Below are positions 43,511 through 52,473 of a stretch of DNA of 64,000 nt, piece after piece. The notes under the pieces were generated by a model, which was given only the letters and a program-made list of their open reading frames with translations, was not told where the DNA came from and searched no databases. The number at the start of each line of letters is the position of its first letter. Position 1 is the stretch's first letter. Origin of the DNA: Mesorhizobium sp. M2E.F.Ca.ET.219.01.1.1 (GTDB lineage: Bacteria > Pseudomonadota > Alphaproteobacteria > Rhizobiales > Rhizobiaceae); contig NZ_SADT02000001.1 in assembly GCF_004016445.2 (NCBI RefSeq), positions 725,630 to 789,629 of the forward strand, in the 5' to 3' direction. Position numbers and translations under genes: made by a program.

Positions 43511-44920
43511 TCAAGCTGCCACGGGCAGCCGCAGTTCGGTCAGCAAGCCGCCGCCCGGATGGTTGGAAAGATCGACCTCCCCACCGGCGCCGCGGGCGAT
43601 GTTGCGGGCGATGGTGAGGCCGAGGCCGAGGCCGCCGGTTGTGCGGTTGCGCGATTCCTCCAGCCGCACGAAGGAGCCGAACACCGCGTCCAGCTTCGCT
43701 TGCGGGATGCCGGGGCCTTCGTCTCGGATCGAGAGCGTGATCGTGTCGCCTGTTCGCCGCACGCCGAGATGCGCTTTCTTGCCGTAGATCACCGCGTTCT
43801 GGATGAGATTGGTGATGCAGCGGCGCAGCGCCACCGGCCGCGCGATGCAGATCAGGCCGCGCGAAGGTGTGGCATCCTCGTCGAAGGATGCGTCCTCGAA
43901 AGAGTCCGCGACCGATTCCACCAACGACCAGAAATCGATCCGCTCGGCCTTTTCCTCGGTCACCTCGAATTTGGCGAAGTCGATGACGGAGCTGGCGATG
44001 CTTTCGATGTCGGCGAGGTCGTGCGCAAGCGCATCTCGCGCGGGCGACCTGCGCAACAGTTCGAGGCGGAGCCGCATGCGGGTCAGCGGCGTGCGCAGGT
44101 CATGAGCCAACGCCGCGGCAAGGTGCTCGCGGTCCTCGACATAATCGCGCAGCCGCATCTGCATGGCGTTGATCGCCTTTGCCGCGGCGCGGATCTCGCG
44201 ACTGCCGCTCTCGGAGATCGGCGGGCTTTTTAGGTCGTTGCCGATCCGCGTCACCGCCGTTTCCATTATCCGGTAGGGCGCGGTCAGCCGGCGCAGCGAC
44301 CAGATCGACATGATGACGATCAGACCGGCGATCAGCGAGTAGAGCGGCAGGCTGTCGAGGCTCAGAATCGGCCCCGCCGGCGTGATCGGTTCCGTGAAAT
44401 TCAACCACTGCCCGTCGGAAAAACGCAACGACGCCGTCAGCTTGTCGCTCTGCGCGAAATCCGCGGCCAGGACCAGAAGGTCGCGCTCGACCTGGCCGAC
44501 ATCCTTGTTCACCGCCTGACCGTCCGGGACGTCGGCCTCCTGGGTGGCCGGATCGCGCCGCACGCGCGCGTCGGTGATGCCGAATTTCGACAGGCGCCCG
44601 ACCAGGATGTCCTCCAACTCGGCCAGTTGATCATCGCCGGCGATCGAGGAGGTGACGGCGGGCGTGTCCGAAACCGTCAGCGCATAGGTCGAGTTGAACA
44701 GGCCCGACGCGGTCGCCTTGCGCTCTTCGGGCGTGGCGTCATGCATCAGTTGCACGAGCGAATAGGCGCGGTCGTTCAACCGGTAGAGATCGACGACACT
44801 GTTGGCCGCAGCGCGGTCACGCGCCACGATGTAAAGCGTCGCCACCTGGCTGAGCATGAGGCCGGCAATGACGATGAGCAGCACCCAGGCAGGCAGGGTC
44901 TGCGGCAGGAAGCGTCTCAT
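43511..44920 (-). CDS. Sensor histidine kinase
   Basis: A 469-residue inner-membrane histidine kinase. The first membrane span is at about 12-32 (VLLIVIAGLMLSQVATLYIV), followed by a periplasmic domain of about 160 residues. The second span is at about 195-215 (PLYSLIAGLIVIMSIWSLRR), with a HAMP linker after it. The phosphoacceptor His is in ALAHDLRTPLTRMRLRLE near residue 284, and the ATPase domain follows with IQNAVIYGKK (N box) and GLGLTIARNIARG (G2 box). The start at 44920 overlaps the stop of the response regulator gene by four bases. The signal is unknown. Confidence 0.93.
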   Translation of the reverse strand: MRRFLPQTLPAWVLLIVIAGLMLSQVATLYIVARDRAAANSVVDLYRLNDRAYSLVQLMHDATPEERKATASGLFNSTYALTVSDTPAVTSSIAGDDQLAELEDILVGRLSKFGITDARVRRDPATQEADVPDGQAVNKDVGQVERDLLVLAADFAQSDKLTASLRFSDGQWLNFTEPITPAGPILSLDSLPLYSLIAGLIVIMSIWSLRRLTAPYRIMETAVTRIGNDLKSPPISESGSREIRAAAKAINAMQMRLRDYVEDREHLAAALAHDLRTPLTRMRLRLELLRRSPARDALAHDLADIESIASSVIDFAKFEVTEEKAERIDFWSLVESVADSFEDASFDEDATPSRGLICIARPVALRRCITNLIQNAVIYGKKAHLGVRRTGDTITLSIRDEGPGIPQAKLDAVFGSFVRLEESRNRTTGGLGLGLTIARNIARGAGGEVDLSNHPGGGLLTELRLPVAA

Positions 44921-45633
44921 TCGGACGTTGTCTCGGGCAGGAACTGATAGCCGCCGCTGCGCACCGTCAGGATCAATTTCGGCGTCTTCGGATCGTCCTC
45001 CATCTTGCGGCGCAGCCGGCTCACCAGAATGTCGACGCTGCGGTCGAAGCTGTAGCCGGTGTCGCCGCCGGAAAGCTCGATCAGCTGTTCGCGGGTAAGC
45101 ACGCGCTGCGCGCTCTTGACGAAGGTCTGCAGCAGGTTGAACTCGGCCATGGTCAGCTCCACGCGGACGTCGTCGGGCGCCGTCAGGCGCCGCCGCGCGC
45201 AGTCCATCGTCCAGCCGGCGAAGCGATATATCTGCTTGGCGACGGGGCGGCGCGGCTCGGCGCTGCCGTTGCGTCTGAGCACGGCGCGGATGCGGGCCAG
45301 GAGCTCGCGCGGATCGAAGGGCTTGGGCACATAGTCGTCGGCGCCCATTTCGAGACCCACAACACGGTCGGTCGTCTCGGTGACCGCGGTCAGCATGATG
45401 ATCGGCGTGGTGTAGTTGGCACGGATCTCGCGGCAAAGCTCGAGTCCGCTCTTTCCGGGCAGCATCACGTCGAGAACGATCAGGTCCACCGGCGTGCGGC
45501 GCAGGACCGCCTCCATCTCGGTGCCGTCGCCGGCCACCGTGGTGTGCAGCCCGCGCTTCTGGAAAAACTCCTGCAGCAGGTCGCGTATGCCCTTGTCATC
45601 GTCGACGATCAGTATGTGTGCGTCCGATTTCAC
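44917..45633 (-). CDS. OmpR-family response regulator
   Basis: A 238-residue regulator: receiver domain at residues 5-118 with acidic D11/D12/D13 in LIVDDDKGIRD, phosphoacceptor D55 in LIVLDVMLPGKSG and a conserved Lys in VPKPFDPRELL. A winged-helix DNA-binding domain of OmpR type follows from about 135 (the SVDILVSRLRRKME recognition-helix region). It is the partner of the kinase at 43511-44920 by overlap. The promoter should lie upstream of 45633. Targets cannot be named. The small secreted proteins at 45871 and 46214 are transcribed divergently from this gene. Confidence 0.95.
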   Translation of the reverse strand: MKSDAHILIVDDDKGIRDLLQEFFQKRGLHTTVAGDGTEMEAVLRRTPVDLIVLDVMLPGKSGLELCREIRANYTTPIIMLTAVTETTDRVVGLEMGADDYVPKPFDPRELLARIRAVLRRNGSAEPRRPVAKQIYRFAGWTMDCARRRLTAPDDVRVELTMAEFNLLQTFVKSAQRVLTREQLIELSGGDTGYSFDRSVDILVSRLRRKMEDDPKTPKLILTVRSGGYQFLPETTSE

Positions 45634-45870
45634 TCGAAACCTATGATTCTGTTAGCCCGGCGTCCCTTCGGCGATCTCTCACACGATAGAATTCGGGCCA
45701 CATCTTGGCCAGAGGTCGCGATCGGCGCCCCAGCCGGATTCCCAGAAACAATCCAGAAACAAAATTCTACAGTCGAGAAAAACTGGTGAAAAATTTCAAG
45801 GTCATAACCGGTGCCGTGGCGGTCAGGTCATCGGCTGCGACGCAAGTTTCCGGAGTAACGGACGAGACCA

Positions 45871-46176
45871 ATGCAGAGGTTCTGGATCAGCGTGATGGGT
45901 GCTTTGCTCAGCATATCGCTCATCACCGCCGCGGCCGGCGCCTCAACCGCAAAGGTCGCGCCACCGCTCACCCGGACCGAGCGCTGCACCAATCTGAGCC
46001 GTCAGGTTGACGAAGCCCTCGAAACCCATGCCGCGGCAACGCAGGTCACCGCGGCGAAAGCACTGCAAAGAAAGGGAAACCGGTTCTGCGCCAACAAGAA
46101 GCAGGCACAGGGAATCCGGATGCTCGCAAACGCTTTGAAGCTGCTTGGAGTGACACCGATCGATCCCGCTCAGTGA
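45871..46176 (+). CDS. Small exported protein of unknown function
   Basis: A 101-residue protein, MQRFWISVMGALLSISLITA plus AAGASTA as a signal peptide, then a mature part of about 75 residues with two Cys (ERCTNLSRQ and NRFCANKK) that could form a disulfide. The C-terminal half is helical and Lys/Ala-rich. I recognise no family. It is divergent from the OmpR-family regulator gene across 237 bp and followed by another small exported protein gene in the same direction with a 37-bp gap, so the two may be one transcript. Confidence 0.65.
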   Translation: MQRFWISVMGALLSISLITAAAGASTAKVAPPLTRTERCTNLSRQVDEALETHAAATQVTAAKALQRKGNRFCANKKQAQGIRMLANALKLLGVTPIDPAQ

Positions 46177-46213
46177 CGCTCACCTAGACCGCAAGAAAAA
46201 GGAAAATGAAGCC

Positions 46214-46465
46214 ATGAAGAAGTCCATCCTCTCCGTCCTCGGCCTCGGTGTTGCTCTCGCTTTCGCGATGCCGGCTCTCGGCAATGCCGCCGCCACGACG
46301 ACCGCTGCTCCGGCTGCCAGCACCACGACCACGACCGCTCCGGCCGCCATGGCTCCGGCGAAGGCTGCTCCGAAGAAGGTTGCCGCCAAGAAGACCTGCA
46401 AAGTGACCAAGACGCACAAGTGCCCGGTCAAGAAGGCCAAGAAGGCTCCGGCGAAGAAGTCGTAA
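46214..46465 (+). CDS. Lys/Ala/Pro-rich exported small protein
   Basis: An 83-residue protein. The signal peptide MKKSILSVLGLGVALAFAMP ends near GNAAA. The mature part is low-complexity: a Thr/Ala-rich stretch, then Pro/Ala/Lys repeats (APKKVAAKKTCKVTKTHKCP) and a basic tail ending PAKKS. The composition resembles histone H1-like or cell-wall-binding basic peptides; two Cys flank KVTKTHK. The start is preceded by GAAG. Low-complexity basic tails can bind anionic surfaces, but no function is known. A strong hairpin at 46491-46526 follows. Confidence 0.7.
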   Translation: MKKSILSVLGLGVALAFAMPALGNAAATTTAAPAASTTTTTAPAAMAPAKAAPKKVAAKKTCKVTKTHKCPVKKAKKAPAKKS

Positions 46466-46490
46466 TCCAGGCTTTCAGTCCTGATCTTTC

Positions 46491-46526
46491 AAGACCGCTC
46501 CGGCCGGTTTCGGCTGGAGCGGTCTT
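46491..46526 (+). terminator. Strong hairpin after the Lys-rich gene
   Basis: AAGACCGCTCCGGCCG and CGGCTGGAGCGGTCTT pair over 16 positions with one wobble around a GTTT loop. No T-run follows, so the terminator call rests on position and stem strength. Confidence 0.5.
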
Positions 46527-46616
46527 CCGGCGGGCGAAGCGTGACATCGGCAGCTTCCGCCGCGCCCGTTCCGATCCTTAACCTGATTGCAACGCCGGTG
46601 CTGTAGGACAATCCGC

Positions 46617-46946
46617 ATGAAGAAGCGGTTTTCGTCCCGGATGCGTTCGCTGACACTCGGCGGCCTGATCGTCACCGCGGCCGTGCGATCGTTGATCATC
46701 TTTACCGCAAGCCCCGTGCCGGATCCCGCCAGCGGCAGGACCGAGCCCGAGCTGTTCGCTCCGCTGATCTCCTCAAGCTTCGACTACATCACGCCGACGC
46801 AGTCCTGGGTCCTGATCGTGCTGACCGGCATAACCCTGGTCGGCTTCGCCGCCTGGATGATCACGGCATTCATGGAGCGCGGTTCCCGCACGAATGATGG
46901 CGGCTCGGGCAGGTCCGGCACAACAATGCGCCGGCAGGGCCGTTGA
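46617..46946 (+). CDS. Small membrane protein of unknown function
   Basis: A 109-residue protein with two likely membrane spans (SLTLGGLIVTAAVRSLIIFT near residue 11 and TQSWVLIVLTGITLVGFAAW near 61) separated by a Pro-rich loop. The C terminus is a Gly/Arg-rich tail (GSGRSGTTMRRQGR). The start MKKRFSSRMRS was chosen over an earlier ATG ten codons upstream because it begins with a positively charged membrane-protein N terminus. I recognise no family. It stands alone between the small exported protein genes and clpS. Confidence 0.5.
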   Translation: MKKRFSSRMRSLTLGGLIVTAAVRSLIIFTASPVPDPASGRTEPELFAPLISSSFDYITPTQSWVLIVLTGITLVGFAAWMITAFMERGSRTNDGGSGRSGTTMRRQGR

Positions 46947-47089
46947 ACCGCAACCAACGCTCTCCCACATAAGGCCGAGCGCTCGCCCGCCACCACGGCG
47001 GCAAATGGGTTAAAGCTCTGCACAATTGCGGACGGAGAACCGCGAGCACTCTTCCTGGAATTGCTTTGGTTCCCAACTGGCGGATGCCG

Positions 47090-47395
47090 ATGCCTGAAAC
47101 AGTCCTCAAACCGCGCACCAAGACACAGCCGAAAACAGAGCGGCCGAAGCTCTACAAGGTCATCCTGATCAATGACGATTTCACGCCGCGTGAGTTCGTG
47201 GTGACCGTGCTCAAGGGCGAATTCAAGCTCAGCGAGGACCAGGCGCATCGTGTGATGATCACGGCGCATACGCGCGGCGTCTGCGTGGTTGCGGTGTTCA
47301 CCAAGGATGTCGCCGAAACCAAGGCGACGCGGGCTACCGACGCCGGCAAGGCCAAGGGCTATCCGCTGCTGTTCACCGTCGAGCCGGAAGAGTAG
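47090..47395 (+). CDS. clpS: ATP-dependent Clp protease adaptor ClpS (ClpS2-like)
   Basis: A 101-residue adaptor that delivers N-degron substrates to ClpAP. The core starts at KLYKVILINDDFTPREFVVT and continues through VMITAHTRGVCVVAVFTKDV. The residue at the gatekeeper position is Arg (TPREF), where E. coli ClpS has Met. This matches the ClpS2 type known in Agrobacterium and other alphaproteobacteria, which has narrower N-degron specificity. GGCGG six bases upstream supports the ATG at 47090; an ATG two codons earlier is also in frame. Its neighbour on the other strand is the MoxR operon, and a palindromic mosaic lies between. Confidence 0.9.
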   Translation: MPETVLKPRTKTQPKTERPKLYKVILINDDFTPREFVVTVLKGEFKLSEDQAHRVMITAHTRGVCVVAVFTKDVAETKATRATDAGKAKGYPLLFTVEPEE

Positions 47396-47408
47396 CGGCG
47401 GGCGCTTT

Positions 47409-47553
47409 TCCTTCTCCCCTTGCGGGAGAAGGTGTCGCCGAACGCGACGATGAGGGGTGTTCCAGCTTGGCGCCAAGCTTACCCCTCACCCGGATTGCCA
47501 GCCGATTTGTGAAAGACAAATCGGGGCAATCCGACCTCTCCCACAAGGGGAGA
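47409..47553. repeat. Mosaic of nested palindromes (REP-like)
   Basis: It holds CCTTCTCCC-ttg-GGGAGAAGG-type arms, the palindrome AGCTTGGCGCCAAGCT, arms GATTGCC and GGCAATC enclosing CGATTTGT-gaaag-ACAAATCG, and ACCTCTCCC-acaa-GGGGAGAGGT. It fills the gap between the convergent ends of clpS and the 695-residue membrane protein gene. It shares the CCTTCTCCC and GATGAGGGG motifs with the elements at 20772 and 21244. Confidence 0.8.
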
Positions 47554-47562
47554 GGTAAGAAC

Positions 47563-49650
47563 TCATCGCCCCTCGCGATACCACATCGAGCCGATGGCGA
47601 GCAGCAAAAGGCCGAGGCCGAGGAAGCCGCCGAACAGCGGCACGCGCGACACGGCCTTGAGCGTGCTGTCGTCGGTGGTGCGCAGGCCGATCCAGTCGTC
47701 ACCCGAGGCCGCCGCCGAGGAGCGGACCGGCACGATCGAGGGCAGCGTCACGCCGCCGGCGAGATTGCCGAGCGTGGATGACGGGGCCAGCCGCCGCACG
47801 CTGCCGCCGGTCGCTTCGGCCGGTGCCTTCAGCCGATCCTCGGTCGAGATCGCGTCGGAGAACTCCGGCGCGTTGATCGGGCCAACATGGGCAAGCGCGG
47901 TCAAGTCGCCATTGCCGATCTGGTAAAGGCCGATCTCGCTGGTCCGCAGGCTGCCGGTGAAGATGCCGGGCTCGGCTTTATCGAGCTTCACCGTCACCGT
48001 CTTGCCGGACGGCGTGATCACCTGCGCGGGACCCGGATCGTCGCTCATCGTCTGGCGGCGGATCTCCAGCACCATGCCGCGGCCGTCGGCGGTCAGCCGT
48101 TCTTCTTCCAGTTCCGGTTCCTTCATCAGCCAATGGGCGATGCGCCGATAGAGCTGGACATGCGGGCCGCCGCCTTCGAAACCGCGCGCCCACAGCCATC
48201 CCTGGTCCGACAAGAGCATGCCGACGCGGCCTTCGCCCTTGCGGTCGAGCAGGAGCAGAGGCCGGTCGTCGGCGCCTTTCATCACCACTTCGCCTTCCGG
48301 ATTCTTAACGCCGATGGTGCGGAACCAGCGGCTCCAATGCGGCGGCTCGCTTGCCGAGCCGTCGAGCCCACGCGTCACCGGATGGCGCTGGCCGAGATCG
48401 GTCAGGCGCGGATAGAAGGCCTTGTCCACCACCTCGCCTGTCGGCATGGCCGGCAGCGCGGCGTTGAGCGGCGTGCGGGCGATGGAGTTCTCGCCGGCAT
48501 ATTCGGGACCGGCGGCAATCAGCAGCGCGCCGCCCTTTTCGACATATTCGGAGATGTAGTCGTAATAGAGGATCGGCAGCACGTCGCGGTGCTGGTAGCG
48601 GTCGAAGATGATCAGGTCGAAATCCTTGATCTTCTCGACGAACAGCTCGCGCGTCGGGAAAGCGATCAGCGACAGCTCGTTGATCGGCGTGCCGTCCTGC
48701 TTTTCCGGCGGGCGCAGAATGGTGAAGTGGACGAGATCGACCGACGCGTCCGACTTCAAAAGGTTGCGCCAGGTGCGCTCGCCGGCATGCGGCTCGCCGG
48801 AGACCAGGAGCACGCGCAGATTCTCGCGGATGCCGTCGACCAGGGCGATCGCCCGGTTGTTGGCGTCCGTCAGCTCGCCGGGCTCGCGGTCGATGCCGAG
48901 CTGGACGATGTTGCGGCCGGCATTGGGAATGGTGACAGAGAGCTTCATCGGCTGGCCGACGGTCGCGTGCTCGACCGAGACCTGCTCGCCATTGACCGAG
49001 ACCCGTACATCCACCGGGCCGCCGTTGCCTTCCGTCGAAATGACGCGGTAGGTCATGTCGAGCGGCTTGCCGACAAGAGCGAAGCGCGGCGCGTTCTCGA
49101 AACGGATGCGGCGGTCCTTCTCATGCTCGCTGCCGGTGATCAGCGCATGCAGCGGCGCGTTGAATTCCGGCGCTCCGCCGGGTGCGTCATGTACCTCGCC
49201 GTCGGTGATCATGATGGCGCCGCCGATGCGCGACGGCGGCACGTCGCGGAAGGTGCCCTCCAACGCGCTGAACAGCTTGGTTTCGGTGCGTTCGTCGGCG
49301 GCTTCCGACTTGCCGGCCTCGACTACGCGGACATCGAATTGCTTGAAGCGGCCGAGACGCTCCTGCATCCCGGCCAGCGCCTCGTCGGTCTGCCTGGTGC
49401 GGTCGCCGATATCCTGGCTTTGGCTGCGGTCGACGATCAGCGCAACGACGCTCTTCAGCGCCTCGCGCTCCTCGGCGAGGAACACCGGGTTGAGCAGTGC
49501 CGCGGCAAGGGCGAGCAGCGCGATGCAACGCAATGCCGAGCCGCGCTGGCGGAACCACAGGCCGACCAGCGCCAGCAAAAGCAACGGCACGAAGAGCAGG
49601 CCGAAGAGCGGCCAGGAGACGAGCGGTTCGAAGGAGACCGACCAGTTCAT
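47563..49650 (-). CDS. Large membrane-anchored protein, MoxR operon gene 4
   Basis: A 695-residue protein with two N-terminal hydrophobic segments (PLFGLLFVPLLLLALVGLWF and IALLALAAALLNPVFLAE) and a C-terminal one near residue 675. Between them lie a von Willebrand A-like strand (VVALIVDRSQS, MITDGEVHDA) and a glutamine amidotransferase-like block (GLIIFDRYQHRD-type strand, GALLIAAGPEYAGENS). No catalytic triad is visible. It is the last gene of the MoxR-DUF58-DUF4159 operon, three bases after the DUF4159 gene. In Rhizobium leguminosarum the corresponding operon is needed for envelope integrity, so I infer the same role here. Confidence 0.8.
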   Translation of the reverse strand: MNWSVSFEPLVSWPLFGLLFVPLLLLALVGLWFRQRGSALRCIALLALAAALLNPVFLAEEREALKSVVALIVDRSQSQDIGDRTRQTDEALAGMQERLGRFKQFDVRVVEAGKSEAADERTETKLFSALEGTFRDVPPSRIGGAIMITDGEVHDAPGGAPEFNAPLHALITGSEHEKDRRIRFENAPRFALVGKPLDMTYRVISTEGNGGPVDVRVSVNGEQVSVEHATVGQPMKLSVTIPNAGRNIVQLGIDREPGELTDANNRAIALVDGIRENLRVLLVSGEPHAGERTWRNLLKSDASVDLVHFTILRPPEKQDGTPINELSLIAFPTRELFVEKIKDFDLIIFDRYQHRDVLPILYYDYISEYVEKGGALLIAAGPEYAGENSIARTPLNAALPAMPTGEVVDKAFYPRLTDLGQRHPVTRGLDGSASEPPHWSRWFRTIGVKNPEGEVVMKGADDRPLLLLDRKGEGRVGMLLSDQGWLWARGFEGGGPHVQLYRRIAHWLMKEPELEEERLTADGRGMVLEIRRQTMSDDPGPAQVITPSGKTVTVKLDKAEPGIFTGSLRTSEIGLYQIGNGDLTALAHVGPINAPEFSDAISTEDRLKAPAEATGGSVRRLAPSSTLGNLAGGVTLPSIVPVRSSAAASGDDWIGLRTTDDSTLKAVSRVPLFGGFLGLGLLLLAIGSMWYREGR

Positions 49651-49653
49651 GAG

Positions 49654-52473
49654 CTACTGCCCCAGCCGTTCGAGCAGCACGGGCACATGCACCTGATCGG
49701 ATTTGTAGTTGCCGGTCAGCATGTACATCATGATGTTGACGCCGGCGCGCAGCGCGTAGACGCGCTGCATCGGGTCCGGCGGCACGGTCGGCAGCATCGG
49801 ATCGCCGTTCTCGTCGACCGCCCAGGCGCCGGCGAAATCATTGGCGGTGATCATGATCGGCGAGACACCGTCGCCGGTGCGCACGGGTCGGTTCTCGGTG
49901 TTGCTGGCGTCGAGCGAGGCCTCGACCCAGAGCGGGCTGCCGCTGAAGCGGCCAGGGAACTCCGGAAGGATGAAGAAGGATTTGGTCAGCACGTGGTCCG
50001 ACGGCACCGGTTCCAGCGGCGGCACGTTGAGGTTGGCGAGGATGTCGCGCAGCCGTTCGGTCGCCGGGCTCGCCGAGCCGGCGCCGATGCCGTTGGAGAA
50101 CTGGTCGCGCGTGTCGAACAGGACCGTGCCGCCCTGCTGCATATAGGCGTCGATGCGGGCGATCGCCGCCTGGCTGGGCATCGGCGCCGAGGCGTCGATC
50201 GGCCAATAGATCAGCGGAAAGAAGGACAGCTCGTCCTTGGCGATGTCGACGCCGGCCGGCGGGCCGGGCTCGAGCGCGGTCTTCTCGATCAGGAAACGGG
50301 TGAGGCCTTCAAGGCCGGCGCGGCTGATCGAATCGACGCCGGGCTCGCCGGTGATGACATAGGCGATGCGGGTTTTCGAAATGTCGTCGATCGCCTGGGC
50401 GTCGCCTGGCTTCGAATCGTCGGCGCGGGCGTAATCGGCGTGGCCGAAGAGGCCGCCCAGCACGACCAGAACAGCGGCTGTGGTCGCCACGGCCGCGCGA
50501 CGCGGCCGGCGCGCCAATAGGCCGCCCATCCAGAACACGGCCAAGGTGTCGAGCGCCATCAGCAGGAGCGCGACGGCGACCAGCGGCCCCTTGAGGTTCT
50601 CCGATTCGTCGAAGGCATAGGGGATGGCGCTCACCGGTAGCGAAACCTGCGGACGGACCAGCGGCGCAAAGGTGCTCGACGCATCGAGAAGATTATGCGC
50701 GAAGACGCCCGTCTCGGAGCCGTAAAGGCCGGGCGGGTTCTCCAGCGTCACCGGCAGCGGGCCGGAGCCGGGCACCAGCGGCCGGGCATCGGGCGAGGGC
50801 GGTGTGAGCATGCCGTCGGCGCCGATCATGCGGTAGGGTGCCAGCGACGCGGCGGTGGCTTCGGCATTGGCAATCGCCGCGCCCTGGTTGCGCGACAGCT
50901 GCACGACGCGCCGCAGCATCTCGACAAAGGTGCCGGAGATCGGCAGGTTCGACCAGGTCGCCTCCGGCGTGACATGGAAGAGCACCAGCGTGCCCTTGTC
51001 CTTTTTCATGCCCGTCACCAACGGCGTGCCGTCGGCAAGCGTGGCCCAGGTGCGCTCGACGATGTCGGGCGTCGGCTCGGCCAGAACCTGCCGGCTGACC
51101 GTCACCTCGGAGGGCGGGGAAAGGTCGGCGAAGGGACCGTTCTTCGGGAATTCGGTGACCGCCTGCGGCGTCGTCCAGGACAGCGCGCCGCCGAGCGCGC
51201 GCTCGCCGCTGCGCAGCCGGACCGGCAGGAGGTCATCGTCATTGCCGGCCGCGGCAAGGCGAGGTCCGGCAAAACGCACCAGGGTGCCGCCCTTGTCGAC
51301 CCAGTCGACCAGCCGCTGCTTGACCTGCTCCGGGATGGTGCCGACATCGGCCATGATGATCATCGCCGGCTTCTGGTCGAGAAGCTGCGGAATGGCGTCG
51401 GCGAGGTCGGCGCTCGACGGCTCGACCAGATCGGCAAAAGGCTGGAGGGCGCGGCGGATATAGTAGAGCGGCGACAGAAGCGGCTGCGCCTGGTCGGCCT
51501 CGGTCTGCGACAGAAGGCCGACGCGGCGGCGTTTGGAGCTCTCGTCCAGGACCCGCACGGCGCCGGCTTGATGCTCGCCGTCGAGCGCGATCGAGGCGAA
51601 GTCGTTGCGCAGTTCGAAGGGGACCGCCATCGTGGCCGTGGCGGTGGCTTCGCCGGGCGCAAAGGTCAGTGTCGCATCGGCGATACGGCGGCCCTTGTCG
51701 TCGAAGGCGCCGGCGCTGACCTGCGCCGGCGCCGGGTCGCCCGGCGCGCGGATGGCGGTCAAGGCGAAGCCGTCGACCTGGTTGTCGGTGCCAATCAGGC
51801 CGGTCAGGGAGAGCCGGTCGGACGTGGCCCAGACCAGCCGCTTCGCGTTCTTTTCGAGCAGCGTCTTGAACGCGGCGTCGTCGCCTTTGGCGGCAAGGCC
51901 ATCGGCCAGCACGGCAACGCTGGCACCGGGCAGGCGCTCCAGCGCGGCGGCGACGCGGGCGTAGACGGCCGGACGGTCAGTCGGAACCGGCCGCGGCTTG
52001 GCGGCGCGCAGATGGTCGAGCGCGGCCGAGGCATCGAAGGGGCCGATCTCGGCATTGGGCTTCTCGGCGGTGAAGGCGATGACGATCGGCACGCCGTTCG
52101 ATCCGGCGTCGGCGATCAGCCGCTCGGCGGTGGCGACGCGCTTGCCCCAGTCGGCGGCGCTTGCCCAGCTGTTGTCGATGACAAGCGCCAGGGCGGAACC
52201 TTCCGCCGGTAGCCTTTCGCGCGGATTGAAGACCGGCTCGGCCAGCGCCATCACGACAAGCGCCGCCATAAGCAGCCGCAGCAGCGTCAGCCACCACGGG
52301 CTTTGCTGCGGGGTTTCCTCGCGCCTCAGGACCCGGGCCAGGATTTTCAACGGCGGGAAAACTTCCGTCTGCGGCTTGGGCGGGGTGAGCCGGAGCAGCC
52401 ACCAGATCACAGGCAGCGCCAAAAGGCCCCACAGAACCATCGGCGCCCCGAAGGAAAGCGGCAGCCAGCTCAT
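49654..52473 (-). CDS. DUF4159-type membrane protein (BatA-like N terminus), MoxR operon gene 3
   Basis: A 939-residue protein. The BatA-like N terminus has two membrane spans (LSFGAPMVLWGLLALPVIWW, then LLRLLMAALVVMALAEPVFN), then a VWA-like segment (ALALVIDNSWASAADWGKRV). Another membrane span follows around residue 610. The C-terminal DUF4159 domain (about 700-939) contains IAYVITGEPGVDSISRAGLE and LIYWPIDASAPMPSQ. The start codon overlaps the DUF58 stop by four bases, so an upstream extension of this open frame is spurious. It is probably part of a cell-envelope chaperone or maturation complex with the MoxR ATPase. Confidence 0.88.
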   Translation of the reverse strand: MSWLPLSFGAPMVLWGLLALPVIWWLLRLTPPKPQTEVFPPLKILARVLRREETPQQSPWWLTLLRLLMAALVVMALAEPVFNPRERLPAEGSALALVIDNSWASAADWGKRVATAERLIADAGSNGVPIVIAFTAEKPNAEIGPFDASAALDHLRAAKPRPVPTDRPAVYARVAAALERLPGASVAVLADGLAAKGDDAAFKTLLEKNAKRLVWATSDRLSLTGLIGTDNQVDGFALTAIRAPGDPAPAQVSAGAFDDKGRRIADATLTFAPGEATATATMAVPFELRNDFASIALDGEHQAGAVRVLDESSKRRRVGLLSQTEADQAQPLLSPLYYIRRALQPFADLVEPSSADLADAIPQLLDQKPAMIIMADVGTIPEQVKQRLVDWVDKGGTLVRFAGPRLAAAGNDDDLLPVRLRSGERALGGALSWTTPQAVTEFPKNGPFADLSPPSEVTVSRQVLAEPTPDIVERTWATLADGTPLVTGMKKDKGTLVLFHVTPEATWSNLPISGTFVEMLRRVVQLSRNQGAAIANAEATAASLAPYRMIGADGMLTPPSPDARPLVPGSGPLPVTLENPPGLYGSETGVFAHNLLDASSTFAPLVRPQVSLPVSAIPYAFDESENLKGPLVAVALLLMALDTLAVFWMGGLLARRPRRAAVATTAAVLVVLGGLFGHADYARADDSKPGDAQAIDDISKTRIAYVITGEPGVDSISRAGLEGLTRFLIEKTALEPGPPAGVDIAKDELSFFPLIYWPIDASAPMPSQAAIARIDAYMQQGGTVLFDTRDQFSNGIGAGSASPATERLRDILANLNVPPLEPVPSDHVLTKSFFILPEFPGRFSGSPLWVEASLDASNTENRPVRTGDGVSPIMITANDFAGAWAVDENGDPMLPTVPPDPMQRVYALRAGVNIMMYMLTGNYKSDQVHVPVLLERLGQ

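Noticed and set aside
43511..45436. A 641-codon version of the histidine kinase frame
   Set aside because: The upstream part overlaps the response regulator gene; the kinase starts at 44920.
47887..50520. An 877-codon open frame on the plus strand
   Set aside because: It lies antisense to two coupled membrane-protein genes with clear families, and its composition (Arg, Asp and Gly runs) is that of a GC-rich shadow frame.
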